From CAG-791 sp000431495 (GTDB lineage: Bacteria > Bacillota > Clostridia > Lachnospirales > Lachnospiraceae), in NCBI GenBank assembly GCA_052117605.1, contig JBQKIT010000001.1: DNA of 64,000 nucleotides; one strand, 5' to 3'. Positions 60,254 to 64,000 of this stretch are shown one piece after another. The number at the start of each line of letters is the position of its first letter. The first letter of the stretch is position 1. The notes under the pieces were generated by a model. It saw nothing but the letters and a program-made list of their open reading frames with translations, was not told the DNA's origin and did no database searches. The translations under genes were made by a program, and so were the position numbers.

Positions 60254-61541
60254 TACACAGCGTATGACGTCTGGCGCAGAAGCCGGAAATTCCGGGGATA
60301 CCGGTCTGAAGCGGCAGGATGCCGGCAACTTCTTATGGAATGCAGTCGGAGGCGTTCTGAACGCCGGGCAGTCGGTTTTTCTGCTCATTGTCATTACCAG
60401 AGTCTGCGGACTTGAGGCAGCCGGTATTTTTTCCATTGCATTTGCAACCGGCAATCTGTTTCTGTATCTGGGCAATTACGGCGTCCGGAATTATCAGGTG
60501 TCGGATTTGTCGGAAAAGTATTCCTTTCACGATTATCTGCGGCATCGCCTGTGCACGGTCCTTCTGATGCTGGCGGCCGCGGCCGTTTATACGGCCTGGA
60601 GTGCGAAAACCGGCAATTATTCGCACTATAAGACCGCGTGTGTCCTTGCCATGTGTGCATGTAAGGCTGTGGATTGTCTGGAAGAGGTATTTGAAGGAAG
60701 ATATCAGCAGAAAGGGCGGCTGGACCGCTCCGGGAAGCTGGTGACCTTCCGTCTTCTTGTGAGCATCGGCGGAATGATCGCGGTGCTGCTTGTTACCCGG
60801 GATCTTCTGACTGCGGTCTGGTGGGGTGTTTTCCTTGCTGCGGCTGCATCTGCTCTGATCATATGGCGATATCGGGAAACGGCAGCCTTTGAACGGACCG
60901 CGTTCTCTTTTTCCGGGATTGTCGGCCTGATGCGTGAGTGCTTCCCCGTCTGTGCGGCAAATTTTCTTTCCTTCTATCTGATCAACGAACCGAAGTATGC
61001 CATTGATACAGCAATGGATGAAACCGCGCAGGCCTGCTACAACTTCATTGCCATGCCGGTATTTGTCATCCAGCTGCTGAACATGTTTCTGTATCAGCCG
61101 ATGCTGATCCGGATGACGGCGTCCTGGGAGAATGGGAGAAGAAAAGAGTTTCTTGGCTATTTTGGCCGCATCTGCGGAGCACTTGCACTGATTTCGGCAC
61201 CGATTCTTCTGGCTGCATGGATTCTGGGAATTCCGGTACTCTCCTGGCTGTATGCAACCGATTTGTCGGCGCTTCGCACAGAGCTCCTCCTGATTATGAC
61301 GGGCGGTATTTTTCTTGCCTTTAATGGTTTTTACTGCGCGGTTCTTACCATCATGAGAAAGCAGAAAGAAATTCCGCTGACCTATCTTGCGGGAGCGGTC
61401 CTTTCTCTTGCGGCGACCCCTGCTATGGTGCGGGAAAACGGAATCATCGGGGCAGTTCTTTCCTTCGTCCTTGTGATGGCGGCGGTCACGGTGCTCCTTA
61501 CGGCACGGTTTGCCTTCGCGTTGAGAAATAAAGACGCGTAA
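60246..61541 (+). CDS. Polysaccharide flippase-like protein (Wzx/MviN superfamily)
   Basis: The 431 residues have about twelve membrane helices, starting GNFLWNAVGGVLNAGQSVFLLIVITRVCGLEAAGIFSIAFATGN, the family's typical first two helices. It probably flips lipid-linked glycan units. The GTG at 60246 has GGAGGGAAAACAG upstream and overlaps gatD by 8 bases; an ATG 18 bases later is an alternative. Next downstream are genes for glycan O-acetylation. Confidence 0.83.
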   Translation: MHSTQRMTSGAEAGNSGDTGLKRQDAGNFLWNAVGGVLNAGQSVFLLIVITRVCGLEAAGIFSIAFATGNLFLYLGNYGVRNYQVSDLSEKYSFHDYLRHRLCTVLLMLAAAAVYTAWSAKTGNYSHYKTACVLAMCACKAVDCLEEVFEGRYQQKGRLDRSGKLVTFRLLVSIGGMIAVLLVTRDLLTAVWWGVFLAAAASALIIWRYRETAAFERTAFSFSGIVGLMRECFPVCAANFLSFYLINEPKYAIDTAMDETAQACYNFIAMPVFVIQLLNMFLYQPMLIRMTASWENGRRKEFLGYFGRICGALALISAPILLAAWILGIPVLSWLYATDLSALRTELLLIMTGGIFLAFNGFYCAVLTIMRKQKEIPLTYLAGAVLSLAATPAMVRENGIIGAVLSFVLVMAAVTVLLTARFAFALRNKDA

Positions 61542-61645
61542 GGTAAAATGGATATGATTTTGACTTAGTCTGACGGATGTACATTCAACAGTGATTTTAT
61601 CCATTTTGGATCTGCTGAATGCGAATTATTTTTGAGGAAGTATTC

Positions 61646-63055
61646 ATGGTTTTCAGTTCAATGGTTTTCCTCTGGATCTTTCTGCCGGTTGTATTCGTAC
61701 TGAGCTTTCTGATCCGGAAGCCGAAATATCAAAATATTCTGCTGCTTGCTGCCAGTCTTCTGTTCTATGCCTGGGGCGAGCCCCGCAATATTATTCTGCT
61801 CCTTGTTTCGATCTTTCTGAACTGGGTTTTCGGACTTCTGATTGACCGGTGCAGGGAAAGGGGAAAGCTTTTCCTCACTCTGGACATTCTGGTGAATCTG
61901 GGGCTTCTTGGCTATTTCAAATATACGGATTTCTTTATCAACACGATCAATCATGTTGTTCCCGGTGCGGCGATTCCTTTGGCCAATATCGCACTCCCCA
62001 TCGGAATCAGCTTCTTCACCTTCCAGGCGATGAGCTATGTGATTGATCTGTACCGCGGACAGATCAAGGTGCAGAAGAATCTTCTGTATCTGGCACTGTA
62101 TGTTTCCTTTTTTCCCCAGCTGATTGCGGGACCGATCGTCAAATACCGGGATATCGAGGTGCAGATTGAAAACCGCCGTGCAACCATGGCGGGAATTTCT
62201 TCCGGCTTCCGGCGCTTTGTCTACGGACTTGGCAAAAAGGTCCTGATTTCCAATCTGATTGCGCAGGCTGCGGATAATCTCTACGGACTGGAGGTTTCTT
62301 CACTGACAGGCGGTATGGCGTGGCTGTGTGCGCTGACCTATACCCTGCAGATTTACTATGATTTCTCCGGTTACTCGGATATGGCCATCGGACTCGGCAG
62401 AATGTTCGGCTTTGAGTTTCTGGAGAACTTCAACTACCCCTACATCAGCTCGTCCATCCGTGAATTCTGGAAGAGATGGCACATTTCGCTCAGCACCTGG
62501 TTTCAGGAGTATCTGTACATTCCGCTTGGAGGAAACCGGAAGGGGAAGATTCGGACGTATGTGAATCTTCTGATCGTCTTCTTTGCAACGGGAATGTGGC
62601 ACGGAGCAAGCTGGAATTTCATCGGCTGGGGCATGTATCATGGCTTTTTCAGTGTGATTGAGCGCCTTGGCTTCGGAAAGCTTCTGAAGCGCTCCAAAGT
62701 GCTGTCCCACGTTTATACCATGCTGGTTGTGATGATCGGCTGGGTATTCTTCCGGGTGGAGAATATCCGTCAGGGCTTTTCCATTGTGGCCCGCATGCTG
62801 ATGCCGTGGCGTTATACGCAGACGGACGTTCTTCTGGGAACGCAGATTGGAACGGAAGCAGTCCTTGCAATGGCAGCGGGTATTCTTGGCTGCGGAATTC
62901 TGCAGGCTGTTTTCTCCGGGAAAAAGACATCCCTTCTTGCCGAAAAATGGAAGGGAAGTATCCTTGAGTTTCTCTGGTGCGCACTGATCCTGTTCGCAAG
63001 CATTCTGCTGCTCGCAAACAATACCTATAATCCGTTTATTTATTTCCGGTTCTGA
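61646..63055 (+). CDS. MBOAT-family O-acyltransferase (AlgI-like)
   Basis: The 469 residues begin MVFSSMVFLWIFLPVVFVL and have about ten to eleven membrane helices, with the family blocks YDFSGYSDMAIGLGRMFGF, FWKRWHISLSTWFQEYLYIPLGG and FFATGMWHGASWNF (conserved histidines). AlgI-type proteins move acetyl groups across the membrane for sugar O-acetylation. The ATG at 61646 has GAGGAAG upstream; the ATG at 61619 would add 9 unusual residues. The partner gene starts 48 bases later. Confidence 0.92.
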   Translation: MVFSSMVFLWIFLPVVFVLSFLIRKPKYQNILLLAASLLFYAWGEPRNIILLLVSIFLNWVFGLLIDRCRERGKLFLTLDILVNLGLLGYFKYTDFFINTINHVVPGAAIPLANIALPIGISFFTFQAMSYVIDLYRGQIKVQKNLLYLALYVSFFPQLIAGPIVKYRDIEVQIENRRATMAGISSGFRRFVYGLGKKVLISNLIAQAADNLYGLEVSSLTGGMAWLCALTYTLQIYYDFSGYSDMAIGLGRMFGFEFLENFNYPYISSSIREFWKRWHISLSTWFQEYLYIPLGGNRKGKIRTYVNLLIVFFATGMWHGASWNFIGWGMYHGFFSVIERLGFGKLLKRSKVLSHVYTMLVVMIGWVFFRVENIRQGFSIVARMLMPWRYTQTDVLLGTQIGTEAVLAMAAGILGCGILQAVFSGKKTSLLAEKWKGSILEFLWCALILFASILLLANNTYNPFIYFRF

Positions 63056-63103
63056 CGTTCTGAGAGGAGCGGCAGTGCCGGCGAATCGGCTGGAGTTAAT
63101 CTA

Positions 63104-64000
63104 TTGAAAACGAACAATGAGCTGCAAACAAACTCTGTGGAGCTGGCAAAACCGCTTCAGATTCTGTATGTCCTTCTTCTGGCAGTGCTGATTCTGATTC
63201 CGGGGGTGCTCTTTCTGCTGATCCGGGGACATATGGACACCGGAAACTATGAGGAACGCTCGCTGTCTCCGCTTCCGTATTCACAGGAAGCGAAGGACGC
63301 CGGACTGGTGACAACGCTGGAGACATTTCCGGCACAGTTTGAGAACTGGTTTAATGATCATCTCCCGTTCCGAAACCAGCTTCTTACGCTGCACGGTCTT
63401 ACGGAGTACAAGCTGTTGAAGACGTCCTCTTCACAGAGTGTTATTGTGGGCAAGGACGGCTGGCTCTTCTATAAGGGTGCACAGGTGGCGGATGAGGATC
63501 CGATCGGAGACTACCGGGGAACCGATCTGTTCACAGAGGAGGAGCTGCAGAAGATTGCTGCGAACTTCACGGCAGCCCGCGATGAGCTGGCAGCCCGCGG
63601 AAGTGATTTTGTTATCTATATCGCGCCGAACAAGGAGCGGGTCTACAGCGAATATATGCCGGATATGTATGGAGAGCCGGCTTCCTACGGAACCATGCAG
63701 CAGGTGGTGGATTATCTTTCGGCCAACACCGATCTGAAGGTGGTCTGCGGGTACGAGGATCTGATGGCCTTCCGCGCAGAGAATCCGGATACGGATCTTT
63801 ACTACAAGTATGATACGCACTGGAACAACTTGGGTGCATACATTGGATCGGAGCGGCTGGTCAATGCTCTTGGCTACGACTTCACGCCTCTCGAATATGT
63901 GGAGATTGAGGACAGACACACCGGAAGCTACGATCTGGCTCGCCTGATTCACCTTGGAAGCACGCTGAATGACTGCCCGAATTATGTGATAAGCGGTTAT
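63104..64000 (+). CDS. AlgX/AlgJ (DHHW)-like acetyltransferase-partner protein, 3' end outside window
   Basis: The frame is open from a TTG at 63104 (GGAG 8 bases upstream) to the end of the window; 299 residues are visible and the gene is not complete. It has one N-terminal membrane helix, a NWFNDHLPFRNQL segment typical of DHHW proteins, GKDGWLFYKG, a YIAPNKERVY block and YKYDTHWNNLGAY, which carries the Asp-His pair of the SGNH-like site. With the MBOAT protein it should acetylate a secreted polysaccharide. Confidence 0.85.
   Translation, partial: MKTNNELQTNSVELAKPLQILYVLLLAVLILIPGVLFLLIRGHMDTGNYEERSLSPLPYSQEAKDAGLVTTLETFPAQFENWFNDHLPFRNQLLTLHGLTEYKLLKTSSSQSVIVGKDGWLFYKGAQVADEDPIGDYRGTDLFTEEELQKIAANFTAARDELAARGSDFVIYIAPNKERVYSEYMPDMYGEPASYGTMQQVVDYLSANTDLKVVCGYEDLMAFRAENPDTDLYYKYDTHWNNLGAYIGSERLVNALGYDFTPLEYVEIEDRHTGSYDLARLIHLGSTLNDCPNYVISGY

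Noticed and set aside
60333..61604. 423-codon minus-strand open frame opposite the flippase gene
   Set aside because: Very basic shadow frame without hydrophobic or domain structure.
1..64000. CRISPR arrays, tRNA or rRNA genes
   Set aside because: No regularly spaced repeats of 25-40 bases, no tRNA-like cloverleaf in the short intergenic regions, and no rRNA stretches were seen by eye.

Overview
The window looks like chromosomal DNA of an anaerobic Bacillota, most likely a Lachnospiraceae-type clostridium of intermediate GC. The reasons are strong AGGAGG-type ribosome binding sites, a rubredoxin, an eukaryote-like IleRS, a MurT/GatD pair, a YesM/YesN-type two-component system, a CmpB-type membrane protein, DUF3784 and AbiE genes, and many small same-strand operons. 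Species assignment is inference. No rRNA, tRNA, CRISPR array or complete insertion sequence was seen.

Layout. 1-20116 is mostly core metabolism: ileS (partial), glycogen phosphorylase, an aconitase-family hydratase, a membrane-anchored Mur-ligase-like protein without a P-loop, pyrC, plsC-pyrK-pyrD-ispE, a membrane protein of unknown function, a trigger-factor-like lipoprotein, asnS, an NlpC/P60 hydrolase and guaA. 20117-26621 is an accessory stretch, partly AT-richer: a membrane-bound XRE regulator, an AbiEi/AbiEii toxin-antitoxin pair behind a perfect 21-bp palindrome, an ion-transporter-superfamily permease, a DUF3784 protein, and a decaying ECF sigma/anti-sigma operon with at least two frameshifts. 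A second GMP synthetase gene without a glutaminase domain follows. 27693-31434 holds an HD-domain remnant, a LUD protein, rubredoxin (53 aa), an SGNH esterase and a DUF3298-like lipoprotein.

31753-42230 is the most unusual region, a galactose/glucose-type ABC locus with its own sensor. The first binding protein appears to be a natural circular permutation of MglB: the segment that is N-terminal in the family sits at the C-terminus. The permease carries about 215 extra charged, helical residues before its first membrane helix. An ATPase, a YesN-type regulator, a YesM-type kinase and two further sugar-binding proteins follow, one membrane-anchored and one a conventionally ordered lipoprotein. 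The last two overlap or closely follow the kinase gene and probably act as its ligand sensors. The non-permuted protein provides an internal reference for the permutation.

42267-64000 carries a C-terminally truncated polysaccharide deacetylase, two MATE exporters, an alanine/sodium symporter, a PHP phosphoesterase, TVP38 and CmpB-type membrane proteins, ddl-murF, an ABC-F ATPase, an L,D-transpeptidase with tcdA, a DUF1624 protein, murT-gatD, a flippase, and an MBOAT plus AlgX/AlgJ-like pair that runs off the end. Cell-wall synthesis and modification is the recurring theme of this half.
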